A stretch of DNA of 22,955 nucleotides from JBECKQ01 sp040235375. Its GTDB lineage: Bacteria; Planctomycetota; Phycisphaerae; UBA1845. Below the pieces are notes generated by a model. The model did not search any database. It was not told where the DNA came from and was given only the letters and a program-made list of their open reading frames with translations. Numbering within the stretch: position 1 is the stretch's first letter; each line of letters starts with the position of its first letter. Below, piece after piece: positions 1 to 9,843 of the stretch. Made by a program: the position numbers and the translations under genes. The DNA lies in NCBI GenBank assembly GCA_040235375.1, contig JBECKQ010000011.1, positions 1 through 22,955 of the forward strand, read 5' to 3'.

Positions 1-2
1 GG

Positions 3-458
3 ATATTCCTTACCGTCCTGCAGTTTCCCGGGACGTGGCTGACCGCGCTGATGGCGACCGTATACGCGTGGCACTACCACTGGGAGCGCATCGGCGTACG
101 TACGCTGATCATCGTGTTCGTCATCGCGGGCGTGGCGGAGATCGTGGAAGCGCTCAGCGGTGTAATGGCGGCGAAGCGCGGCGGAGCGAGCCGGCGAGCG
201 GCGTGGTACGGCCTGCTCGGCGGCGTGGCAGGTGCACTGCTGCTGTCCATACCTGTGCCGATCATCGGCACGATCATCGGGGCGGCGATCGGCTGTTTCG
301 TCGGAGCGTTCGTGGCCGAGGTGTCGCAGTCGCGCGGCCTGGCGGCCGGCACGCGCTCCGGGCTCTATACCGCGGCCGGCCGGACGATGGGCACAGTCTT
401 CAAGACCGCGGCCTCGCTGGTGGTGGCCATCATCGTCATCCTCGCCGCCCTCGCCTGA
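3..458 (+). CDS. DUF456-family membrane protein, 5' end outside the window
   Basis: The reading frame is open from the first bases of the window. The residues before the first Met (position 51) read FPGTWLTALM, which matches the 'GLPGxWLxxL' segment of DUF456 proteins, so the gene starts upstream and the Met at 51 is internal. The visible part is about 150 residues with three to four hydrophobic, glycine-rich helices (for example GLLGGVAGALLLSIPVPIIG and GAAIGCFVGAFVAE) and a last helix rich in V, A and I. This is typical of the family, whose glycine-rich helices resemble glycine zippers. The molecular role of DUF456 proteins is not established; they are inner-membrane proteins. The gene ends 252 bases before the pilus ATPase and only one base before an inverted-repeat element. 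The family call rests on motif recognition, not a search. Confidence 0.72.
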   Translation: MFLTVLQFPGTWLTALMATVYAWHYHWERIGVRTLIIVFVIAGVAEIVEALSGVMAAKRGGASRRAAWYGLLGGVAGALLLSIPVPIIGTIIGAAIGCFVGAFVAEVSQSRGLAAGTRSGLYTAAGRTMGTVFKTAASLVVAIIVILAALA

Positions 459-646
459 AGCCGAGCCCGCATTTCTCACCGGGTTCGTCGCGAGTCGGCG
501 TAAGGGGCGGTGGATGCAAGGCGTGCGACCGATGCCCCGGAGGCGACCATGAACAGGTCGTCGAGGAGGCCGACCGAGCACAACGCAGCAGACGCCGTCA
601 CTCACGACGACGCAGCAGAAGCTGGTGAGAAACGCGGGCTCAGCTT
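458..646. repeat. 189-bp segment bounded by 23-bp inverted repeats
   Basis: Positions 458-480 and 624-646 are inverted copies of each other (21 of 23 positions match; the core 463-480 versus 624-641 matches 17 of 18). The enclosed 143 bases carry no convincing gene. The left repeat begins on the last base of the DUF456 stop codon, and the right repeat ends just before the putative pilT promoter. This layout fits a small non-autonomous mobile element (MITE-like) or a paired dispersed repeat. No convincing target-site duplication is visible. Confidence 0.5.
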
Positions 647-673
647 GTGCCCGGTGCCTGGATCGGCGATAAA
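645..673 (+). promoter_or_regulatory. Possible sigma70-type promoter for the pilT-like gene
   Basis: TTGTGC (645-650) and GATAAA (668-673) are separated by 17 bases and lie 37 bases before the chosen ATG at 711. The match to the consensus is only moderate (three or four of six in each box). The -35 box sits on the end of the inverted repeat. Without expression data this is a suggestion. Confidence 0.25.
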
Positions 674-710
674 GACTTTTCCTCTCCCCCTGGCGGAAGT
701 GAGTGCGCCG

Positions 711-1868
711 ATGGCCGACACGAATCCACTGGACGAACGGATCTACCAGGCTTCGCCCACACGCGCCCGCAGCATGCGCGACCTGCTGGAGTATTTCGAG
801 AAGGCGGGCTCGCTGCGCGTGAGCGATCTGCACTTGAAGGCGGCGTGCCCCCCGGTCTACCGCGTTGACGGCAATCTTCAGCGAATCAAAGGCGCCCCGC
901 TTGATACGGAGACCGTCGAAAAGCTCGCCCAGACGCTGCTGAGCCCGCCGGAATGGGCGAAGCTGAAAGAAAGCGGCTCGGTGGATACCTCGTACATGAC
1001 CGAGACGATGCAGTTCCGCATCAACTGCTTTCGGGAGAGCGAGGGCTTGGCCGTCGCCGTCCGGGCGCTCGAGCGGCAGGTGCCGGCCGTCGAGGACATC
1101 GGCTTCCCCAACGGCGTCTGGCGCGACATCATCGCAGATCAGCAGGGGCTCGTGCTGCTGACGGGCATTACCGGCGCGGGCAAATCGACCACCATCGCCT
1201 CGCTGGTCGATCGCATCGCCCAGGAGCGCCCCTGCCGGATCATCACGCTCGAAGACCCCATCGAATACCGGCTGACGAGCAAGGCGGCGATCGTGTCGCA
1301 GCGCGAAGTGGGCCGCGACGTGCCCAGCTTCGAACGCGGCCTCCGCGACTGCCTCCGCGAAGATCCGGACGTGATCTTCGTCGGCGAAATGCGCGACCGC
1401 GACTCGACAAGCTGGACCCTGACCGCCGCCGAAACCGGCCACCTCGTCTTCTCCACCCTCCACACGCGCGACGCCCGCGGCACCATCACCCGCCTGCTCG
1501 ACATGTTCCCCTCATCGCGCCAGGACGAGGTCGCCAGCCAACTGTCGCTCGGACTCAATCACATCATCTGCCAGAAGCTCATCCCGCGCGCCGACGGCAA
1601 CGGCCGCATCGTCGCGATGGAAATCCTGAACAACACGTACGCCCTCTCCAACCTGATCCGGCTGGCGAAGACCGAGCAGATCTACTCGATGCTCCAGACG
1701 CGAACCAAGGACGTGTCCGACGAAAGGATGACCACGCTCGAACGGTCGCTGGCCCGGCTGGTGGCCAACGGCGACGTAACCGCGTTGGAAGCGGAAAAGT
1801 GGTCGAATCACCCCTCCGCGTTCGCGGACGAACTCCAGCGCGTGACGCACGGAGACGACGAGCGGTGA
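711..1868 (+). CDS. pilT: PilT-type twitching motility / type IV pilus retraction ATPase
   Basis: A 385-residue hexameric secretion ATPase of the PilT/GspE superfamily, expected in the cytoplasm at the base of a type IV pilus, where ATP hydrolysis drives pilus retraction. Visible motifs are the N-terminal region with the SDLHLK signature (about 38-43), Walker A GITGAGKST (152-160), Asp box ITLEDPIEY (178-186), Walker B LREDPDVIFVGEMRD with catalytic Glu226, His box TGHLVFSTLHT (242-252) and a C-terminal SNLIRLAKTEQI segment that corresponds to the PilT AIRNLIRE region. The frame is open back to 510. I choose the ATG at 711 because it gives the usual PilT length, has GGAAG/GAG upstream, and the extra 67 residues lie mostly inside the inverted-repeat element. 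No other pil genes adjoin it. A related PilU or PilB-like role cannot be excluded, but the C-terminal motif favours PilT. Confidence 0.9.
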   Translation: MADTNPLDERIYQASPTRARSMRDLLEYFEKAGSLRVSDLHLKAACPPVYRVDGNLQRIKGAPLDTETVEKLAQTLLSPPEWAKLKESGSVDTSYMTETMQFRINCFRESEGLAVAVRALERQVPAVEDIGFPNGVWRDIIADQQGLVLLTGITGAGKSTTIASLVDRIAQERPCRIITLEDPIEYRLTSKAAIVSQREVGRDVPSFERGLRDCLREDPDVIFVGEMRDRDSTSWTLTAAETGHLVFSTLHTRDARGTITRLLDMFPSSRQDEVASQLSLGLNHIICQKLIPRADGNGRIVAMEILNNTYALSNLIRLAKTEQIYSMLQTRTKDVSDERMTTLERSLARLVANGDVTALEAEKWSNHPSAFADELQRVTHGDDER

Positions 1869-2040
1869 GCGATCGCGATCACGGGTGTTCCGGCTCGCGG
1901 AACGGCCGCACGAAGGGGCGATAATACCGGCGATCCCGGCAGGTCAGGGCCGATCCGTTCACTCACCCGCGAAGCGCGATGACGCGCGTCAGAATTATCT
2001 CAATCCACATTACCGGGCCATCCGATAACAGTGTCGCGTA

Positions 2041-2248
2041 GAGCCATGTCCTGTCACGAGCAGGACTCTCCGGCTCTCGCGAGCCGCAGCCTTTGGGCTG
2101 ATGGATCGAGCCCGCTGCGAAGCCTCGAAACTCAGGTCAAGGATGACCGACCATGACTTCGCAAGGATGCGATCGAGGAACCGCGCACTGACGATTGGCC
2201 CGCGTGACGACAGCCGCGTGCCGTGTCGGTGCGCGGTTTCTTCTTTTC
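2041..2248 (+). ncRNA. Candidate CsrA/RsmE-binding small RNA (CsrB/RsmZ-like)
   Basis: Two neighbouring perfect hairpins show the same hexaloop: GGTC-AAGGAT-GACC (2135-2148) and TCGC-AAGGAT-GCGA (2159-2172). The C-ANGGAU-G loop is the architecture known for high-affinity CsrA/RsmE sites. A third ANGGAU loop, ATGGAT at 2101-2106, can be closed by GGGCTG (2095-2100) and CGAGCCC (2107-2113) with one bulge, as an alternative to the hairpin CAGCC-TTTG-GGCTG (2087-2100). Further AGGA motifs lie at 2062-2065 and 2176-2179. Other stems are GTCCTG/CAGGAC (2048-2066) and CGGCTC-TCGC-GAGCCG (2071-2086). The series ends in a strong terminator (2175-2248). Five GGA motifs in about 140 nt plus a terminator is the layout of CsrA-sequestering RNAs. 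The 5' end is uncertain and I see no clear promoter (GATAAC at 2024-2029 is a weak -10). No csrA gene is in the window. Confidence 0.5.
2175..2248 (+). terminator. Strong intrinsic terminator of the candidate small RNA
   Basis: CCGCGCACTGAC (2181-2192) pairs with GTCGGTGCGCGG (2225-2236) through 12 base pairs including one G-U. The stem can extend outward with GAGGAA (2175-2180) against TTTCTT (2237-2242). The T-rich run TTTCTTCTTTTC (2237-2248) follows at once. The long loop (2193-2224) can form further pairs. It lies more than 300 bases past the pilT stop, so it probably belongs to a separate transcript. Confidence 0.65.
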
Positions 2249-2260
2249 AGCTCCAAGCGA

Positions 2261-2296
2261 GTGGACGTGGTGGACCAAGTGGACGCCGTGGACGGG
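2261..2296 (+). repeat. Four tandem 9-bp units, GTGGACNNN
   Basis: GTGGACGTG, GTGGACCAA, GTGGACGCC and GTGGACGGG follow each other without a gap. The first six bases are invariant and the last three vary. The repeat begins 13 bases after the terminator T-run. It is not in a recognisable gene. Its function is unknown; simple minisatellite slippage is the plain explanation. Confidence 0.8.
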
Positions 2297-2410
2297 TGTC
2301 CGCCCGCGACGGTCATGCAGCAGCCCGTTCGCCGTCCGCGCAATGCTTCATTTCGCTGTTGCCCTTTGAACTGCGGTGTCCGGGTCGGGATTCCGCGGGT
2401 GCCGGCCGGG

Positions 2411-2437
2411 TTGCCGAAACGCCGGTCATCGTATACG
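2411..2437 (+). promoter_or_regulatory. Possible promoter of tRNA-Ala
   Basis: TATACG (2432-2437) lies 12 bases before the tRNA, and TTGCCG (2411-2416) lies 15 bases further upstream. The -10 box is reasonable, but the spacing is short and the -35 box is only partly consensus. Confidence 0.3.
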
Positions 2438-2449
2438 CTTCTTGTTGAC

Positions 2450-2522
<73 letters not shown>

Positions 2523-2624
2523 GTAACAAATCACGCGTGCCGCGCTGGCGCCCTGCGGCAGTACGGCTTAAGAACCAACTCGCCCGTTTCCACAACAGCA
2601 TTCCACCGATGAATAGTTGTTCGG

Positions 2625-3371
2625 TCATGCGTCTTCGCCGACGCGCGATGCCACGTCCTCCAGCGGCAGCGCTTCATCGGCTTGCGACGGCGGCACGAAA
2701 CCGCGAATCGGCGTCCCACATTCCGGGCACCGACCCGACACATTGCCGGTGAGATTGTACCCGCAGACCAGGCAAAGAATGCCGCGTGGATCGAACGGCA
2801 GCCTGTTTATGTGCTTCTTCCAGACCACGCGCGTGTTCGCCCACCGATCGCCCGCACGCCACCCTTTAATCAAAGTGAAGGCAAGGATGATCGCATAATA
2901 CGGAATCATCAGACAAAGGTTCCGCTTCAACGAGCGGCCGAAGCCGATGGGCTCGCGCGTGGTCCAGTCGATGACCTGAATGCCGCAGATTCTCTTGCCG
3001 GGCGACTGCCCTTCCAAGCCGTCCTTGCAGCAGAAGAGAAGTGGCAGGACCAGCCATCCACCGACCCAGTACACCATGACGGTGGCCACACTGGACGCCG
3101 CGATCCTGTAGAGATCGACGAGCATTCCGATCACGACGATTGCTCCCATGAGCAGCAATTCCAGCAGCACTGCGTCAATGATGTAGGCCAACTGTCGGCG
3201 GCTCGCGAAGGCATTGCGGCACTTGCGGCAGACGACGATCTCATTGATGCCGTTCGACCGCGGGCTCTTTTTGAGCCACCGCGCAGACAGCGGCCGTGAA
3301 CATAGCGGGCATTGCGGCTGCTCACTCGTCAGCGACGCCGCAAGTGATGCGATGTGAGGTGCCTGCGTCAT
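2625..3371 (-). CDS. RDD-family membrane protein with two zinc ribbons
   Basis: A 248-residue protein with three parts. The N-terminal zinc ribbon has C21/C24 and C48/C51. The RDD membrane domain (about 59-190) has three hydrophobic segments and the family hallmarks: R59-x5-IID at the first helix, GQSPGKRICGIQVID (121-135) and D175RWANTRVV. The second zinc ribbon has C200/C203 and C215/C218 in the context CGYNLTGN..GRCPECGTP, a style common in planctomycetal proteins. RDD proteins are integral membrane proteins, some linked to ion or solute transport; the role here is unknown. I chose the ATG at 3371 because the longer frame (to 3458) would run back over the end of the pqiB-like gene, whereas this start leaves 28 bases. 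It is probably the third gene of the pqiA-pqiB operon, which suggests an envelope-related function. Confidence 0.82.
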   Translation of the reverse strand: MTQAPHIASLAASLTSEQPQCPLCSRPLSARWLKKSPRSNGINEIVVCRKCRNAFASRRQLAYIIDAVLLELLLMGAIVVIGMLVDLYRIAASSVATVMVYWVGGWLVLPLLFCCKDGLEGQSPGKRICGIQVIDWTTREPIGFGRSLKRNLCLMIPYYAIILAFTLIKGWRAGDRWANTRVVWKKHINRLPFDPRGILCLVCGYNLTGNVSGRCPECGTPIRGFVPPSQADEALPLEDVASRVGEDA

Positions 3372-3399
3372 CGGGGAGTTGTTTCCTACATGCAGTGCA

Positions 3400-4824
3400 T
3401 CAAACCGGCGGGCGCCATTCGGACGGCAGCAGGGCGACGCGGGCCGAATCCTCATCAACCAACAGCATGCCGATCAGTCGGCCGTCGGCGCGCGACAGCA
3501 CGCTCGCCCCGTGCCAGGACTCGTCAATCGAGACGGCCGGATCGATGTTCCACACGTGCTTGCCCGGCCTCAGCCGCGACGTGTCCAGCGGCAGCGGAGC
3601 CGCCGCCGGATCGGCCACCGCGATGCAATTCTCCGGCTGGTCGGCGGCCCGCCAGCGCTCGCCCGGCCAGACTGCGTCGGTCACCTGCACGTCGAGAATC
3701 GCCAGGCGGCCATCCGTCCACTTGGGCTTGTCCGGCAAGGGGACGGGCTTGCCCGCGACCTCCAGAACCGCGGAGTCGCCGTGCACCCGCCCGCCCGGCT
3801 TGAAGAGATCGAGCGGGCCAAGCAATCCTTCGTCCGTCTGCAGGACCCAGCCATGGCGACTTCGCTCCGCCGTGATCCATCGCCCTTCTTCCCAGCCGAT
3901 CGTCGCCCGCAGCGGAGCGGGCACGACGGCGCCCGGCGGCAAAAGATTGCTGCCGATGAAGATGAGCGGACGCCATTCGAGCCATTCGTCCTCCGGCTCG
4001 GCGGCAAGCGTGAAGCGGTGGCCGGTGCGGACGATGTCGCCGGCGTTGGGAGGCGTGGCCAGGGCGACGCCGCCGGTCAGCAGCGATTCGAGCGACGCCA
4101 TCTTGAGCACAAGGCCGCTCAAGCCCAGCTTGGCCTCCAGCCCGCCGGTCGACCAGAAACGCGTCTTCGGGCGGATCAACTGCGTGTAGGCCTTGTCGAT
4201 GTGCACGCGCGCTTCGACGTCCGTGCCGTCGCTGGCCAGACCGACGGAGAGGATTCGCCCGACGGGAACCTCGCGATACATGACCGGCGCTCCGGCGCGC
4301 AGGTTCGACCGCTGCGCCGCCTGGAGCACGATCTCGAGATCGCCGGCCTGGACCGACTCGACAATAGGCGGTGACGGCAGTCCGACGAACGTCCGCTGCG
4401 GGCTTCCCCGGCCAGGCAGCGCCGCCAGGTAGCGAGGCCCGACAACCGTCTCCAATCCCGCCGCCCCGCTGAGGCCGAACTGCGGGCGAACGACCCAGAA
4501 GCGCGCACCCGCGCGGGCAATGTGCCGGGCCGCATCGCGCTGAAGCGCCGCCCGCACAACCACACCGTCAAGGTTCTCCTCAAGGTCGATCGACTGCACC
4601 TCGCCGATGGCGATACCGCGATAGCGCACGTCGTCGCCGACGCGCAGGCCGTGACCCTCGTCCAGTCGAACGGTGATGGCCACGCCGCGCCCCGCCCACG
4701 AGCGATACGCGAGCCAGCCGGCCAGCACCAGCGCGATGACCGGCAGGACCCAAGCCCAGGAGATGCGTCGCTCCGGTCTGATCACCGCTTGCGGAACATC
4801 TGTATCCGTTTTTTGAACGGTCAT
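3400..4824 (-). CDS. pqiB: PqiB-like MCE protein with an unusual C-terminal domain
   Basis: A 474-residue intermembrane lipid-transport protein of the MlaD/PqiB/YebT (MCE) type. One membrane anchor (22-42) is followed by MCE domain 1 (about 46-150; GLRVGDDVRYRGIAIGEV is typical) and MCE domain 2 (about 162-265; LRAGAPVMYREVPVGRI). E. coli PqiB has three MCE domains and a C-terminal helical needle. Here the part after residue 285 is neither; it contains a segment HGASVLSRADGRLIGML (438-454) that faintly recalls the region around the serine of trypsin-like folds but lacks a GxSGG motif. The ATG overlaps the stop of the pqiA-like gene (ATGA), showing translational coupling. No PqiC lipoprotein gene is present. 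The family and the partner are secure; the cargo is presumably phospholipid, by analogy. Confidence 0.88.
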   Translation of the reverse strand: MTVQKTDTDVPQAVIRPERRISWAWVLPVIALVLAGWLAYRSWAGRGVAITVRLDEGHGLRVGDDVRYRGIAIGEVQSIDLEENLDGVVVRAALQRDAARHIARAGARFWVVRPQFGLSGAAGLETVVGPRYLAALPGRGSPQRTFVGLPSPPIVESVQAGDLEIVLQAAQRSNLRAGAPVMYREVPVGRILSVGLASDGTDVEARVHIDKAYTQLIRPKTRFWSTGGLEAKLGLSGLVLKMASLESLLTGGVALATPPNAGDIVRTGHRFTLAAEPEDEWLEWRPLIFIGSNLLPPGAVVPAPLRATIGWEEGRWITAERSRHGWVLQTDEGLLGPLDLFKPGGRVHGDSAVLEVAGKPVPLPDKPKWTDGRLAILDVQVTDAVWPGERWRAADQPENCIAVADPAAAPLPLDTSRLRPGKHVWNIDPAVSIDESWHGASVLSRADGRLIGMLLVDEDSARVALLPSEWRPPV

Positions 4825-5486
4825 GCGGACGCCTCCGCCTCGAGATCTGCTGGAGCGGCGAGCTCCTGTCTCATCCACGTTGCGTGCGGATTGAACGATG
4901 CGGCGGCAAGCAGGCTGAGTAACACGCACGCGGTAAAAGCGAGCGCGGCTGGCCCCGCGGTCACCTGAACGACGTCGCCGATCTTGATCGCGGCGACCAG
5001 CACGGCGACCAGCAGCACGTCCAGCATGCCCCAGCGACCGGTCCACTGCACGATGCGATGCGTCAGCGCTCGACGGTCACGCCGGATGATCGGCGCGCCG
5101 GTGGTAAGTAACAGCAGTGCGACAAGCTTGCCGAGCGGAAACACGATGGAGCAAGCCAGCACGACCAGCCCGACGATGACGTGTCCGGAACCGAGCAGCG
5201 TGGCGACGCCTTCGATAATGCTCGCCGCGTGGCGGTGGCCGAATCGCTCGACCTCGATCATTGGCAGGGTGATCGCCAGCGGATAGAGGATGAGTGCGGC
5301 CAGAGCGATGGCGGCAGTGCGACTGTCACTCAACCGCGCGGCCTTCAGGTCGATCAGGCAAGTGCCGCAGCGGGCGCAACATGCGCGCGTGCGCGGCGGC
5401 AGGGGAGGGATCGCCTGCGACAGGCCGCAGCACGGGCAACTGTGCAGCCGAACGGGCATCGCGGTCTCGGTATCCTCTGCTGCCAT
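4821..5486 (-). CDS. pqiA: PqiA/YebS-like inner-membrane protein, single-domain
   Basis: A 221-residue integral membrane protein, the partner of the MCE protein encoded next to it. It starts with two cysteine pairs, C17/C20 and C37/C40 (zinc- or metal-binding ribbon). One PqiA domain with four transmembrane helices follows, with the family signatures LPMIEVERFG, SIIEGVATLLGSGHVIVG, CSIVFPLGKL, GRWGMLDVLLVAVLVAAIKIGD and, near the end, AASFNPHATW. E. coli PqiA and YebS carry two such domains (about 420 residues), so this is a half-size form. AGGTG lies four bases before the ATG. A consensus -35 (TTGACA) lies upstream, so this is likely the first gene of an operon with pqiB and the RDD gene. 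Confidence 0.88.
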   Translation of the reverse strand: MAAEDTETAMPVRLHSCPCCGLSQAIPPLPPRTRACCARCGTCLIDLKAARLSDSRTAAIALAALILYPLAITLPMIEVERFGHRHAASIIEGVATLLGSGHVIVGLVVLACSIVFPLGKLVALLLLTTGAPIIRRDRRALTHRIVQWTGRWGMLDVLLVAVLVAAIKIGDVVQVTAGPAALAFTACVLLSLLAAASFNPHATWMRQELAAPADLEAEASA

Positions 5487-5515
5487 GGGGCACCTGCTTC
5501 AAGCTTCTCCCGCAA

Positions 5516-5544
5516 GAGGATGACTCGACCGACGGGAGTGTCAA
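5516..5544 (-). promoter_or_regulatory. Possible promoter of the pqiA-pqiB-RDD operon
   Basis: On the minus strand a perfect -35 TTGACA (5544-5539) is followed after 17 bases by ATCCTC (5521-5516), a poor -10 box. It is placed 30 bases upstream of the pqiA-like ATG, in the 203-bp divergent spacer shared with the tricorn protease gene. The -10 is too weak for certainty. Confidence 0.3.
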
Positions 5545-5689
5545 GATTTGTAGCAAGTCGTGACCCCGGATTGGCCGCCCGTGACGTGTTCGCTATCCTT
5601 GACCCATTCGTCCATCCACAGGCGAACACCAACAACCAGGCTGATCGAGGAACGGCCGCGACTCAGCCGGAAAGGAAGGAATGCAAGCA

Positions 5690-9016
<3,327 letters not shown>

Positions 9017-9046
9017 GCCGACCTTGATTGTTCGCTGAACTCAATG

Positions 9047-9087
9047 CTGCCGGCCCGTGCCAGCGCACGGCGCCGGCAGTTTTCTTT
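9047..9087 (+). terminator. Intrinsic terminator of the tricorn gene
   Basis: CTGCCGGC (9047-9054) pairs with GCCGGCAG (9072-9079), and the inner CCGTGC pairs with GCACGG around a CAGC loop, giving a 14-bp hairpin with one bulge. TTTTCTTT follows directly. It ends 30-70 bases after the stop at 9016 and separates the protease gene from the pseudopilin gene. Confidence 0.8.
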
Positions 9088-9253
9088 CGCCCCGTAAGCG
9101 GTTCAGGCGCAGGCAAGTCCGATATTCCCGGCATCCTCCGCCCCGCCCGCTCAGGCGCCCGCGCACCAACGGAGCTTGATTGGCGACAACCGGCTGACGA
9201 TATGAGATCAGGATGCGCCCGCTGTCCACAATGCCCCAGGAAGAGAGGACGTC

Positions 9254-9829
9254 ATGTCATCGCCCGCCGCACGACGCCAGGCATTTACTCTGCTCGAAAT
9301 CCTGATCGTCGTCATCATCATTGGAATCCTCGCCGCGCTGGTCATTCCCCAGATCTCGGGTGCCGCAGAAGACGCCAAGGTCAGCAAGGTGCTGGCCGTG
9401 GTCGATACGCTGCGCGCCGCGTCCGAGAGCCACTATGCCGACACCAGCGCGCTGGCCGCCGAATACTCCGACTCGACCAACGAATTCGAACGCGAATTGT
9501 CGATCAAGCAGAGCGCCCCCGTGTGGAAAGGTCCTTATCTCGCCCACCCCCTCACCAACGGAGACAACCCCTTCGGCGGGGTCGTCCGACTTCACAAGAG
9601 CTTCACGGACGGACCGGTCAACCCCGTCGGGTTCGACCTGATCGGCCGAGGGACTGACACGGTCACCGGCGCCGGTCAATACGTCGCCTTCACGAACGTG
9701 GGCGAGACCGCCGCGAAAACGGTCAACGACGCGCTCGACAAGGGCATCGGCGGCAACTGGCGCAGCAGCGGCCGCGTCGAATGGTCGAAGGACACCCTGA
9801 TGATCTTTGTGATGGACGTCGCGGACTGA
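9254..9829 (+). CDS. GspG-like type II secretion / type IV pseudopilin
   Basis: A 191-residue prepilin-like protein. The leader MSSPAARRQA is followed by FTLLEILIVVIIIGILAALV, the class III signal with Glu at mature position 5 and the hydrophobic helix. Cleavage would follow Ala10, not the classical Gly; A|F sites are frequent in planctomycetal prepilins. The rest fits major pseudopilins of the GspG group: a helical part with DAKVSKVLAVVDTLRAA and later KGPYL and NPFGG. Such proteins assemble into short periplasmic pseudopili that act in protein export. No gsp operon is next to it, so it is an orphan pilin-like gene, and the exact system cannot be told. AGAGGA lies six bases before the ATG. 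The gene converges on the dehydrogenase gene with 14 bases between stops, where a GACGCC/GGCGTC hairpin (9828-9843) sits. Confidence 0.85.
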   Translation: MSSPAARRQAFTLLEILIVVIIIGILAALVIPQISGAAEDAKVSKVLAVVDTLRAASESHYADTSALAAEYSDSTNEFERELSIKQSAPVWKGPYLAHPLTNGDNPFGGVVRLHKSFTDGPVNPVGFDLIGRGTDTVTGAGQYVAFTNVGETAAKTVNDALDKGIGGNWRSSGRVEWSKDTLMIFVMDVAD

Positions 9830-9843
9830 CGCCGCCCGGCGTC

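Larger units (their letters stand above)
1869..2449. other. Gene-free 580-bp region with a structured RNA candidate
   Basis: No convincing protein gene lies between the pilT stop and tRNA-Ala; the open frames here have no start signal or recognisable sequence. The stretch holds a hairpin just after pilT (GTTCCG 1887-1892 with CGGAAC 1898-1903, no U run), a perfect 10-bp palindrome GACGCGCGTC (1981-1990), a run of small hairpins ending in an intrinsic terminator (about 2041-2248), a 4 x 9-bp tandem repeat (2261-2296), and a possible tRNA promoter. The separate entries describe these. Confidence 0.7.

Noticed and set aside
510..710. N-terminal extension of the PilT-like frame by 67 residues
   Set aside because: The extra residues are low-complexity, lie mostly within the inverted-repeat element and exceed the family length; ATG 711 has a ribosome-binding site.
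1887..1903. GTTCCG/CGGAAC hairpin after the pilT stop as a terminator
   Set aside because: No T-run follows; it may end transcription in a Rho-dependent way, but it is not an intrinsic terminator.
2096..2132. Hammerhead-ribozyme-like core (CTGATGG ... CGAAAC)
   Set aside because: The conserved A after CTGATG is G, stem II would consume bases of the GAAA box, and no NUH cleavage site with a closing stem could be drawn.
4825..5046. Upstream extension of the pqiB frame
   Set aside because: It reads the pqiA-like gene out of frame as Arg-rich sequence; the ATG at 4824 overlaps the pqiA stop and begins a typical PqiB N-terminus.
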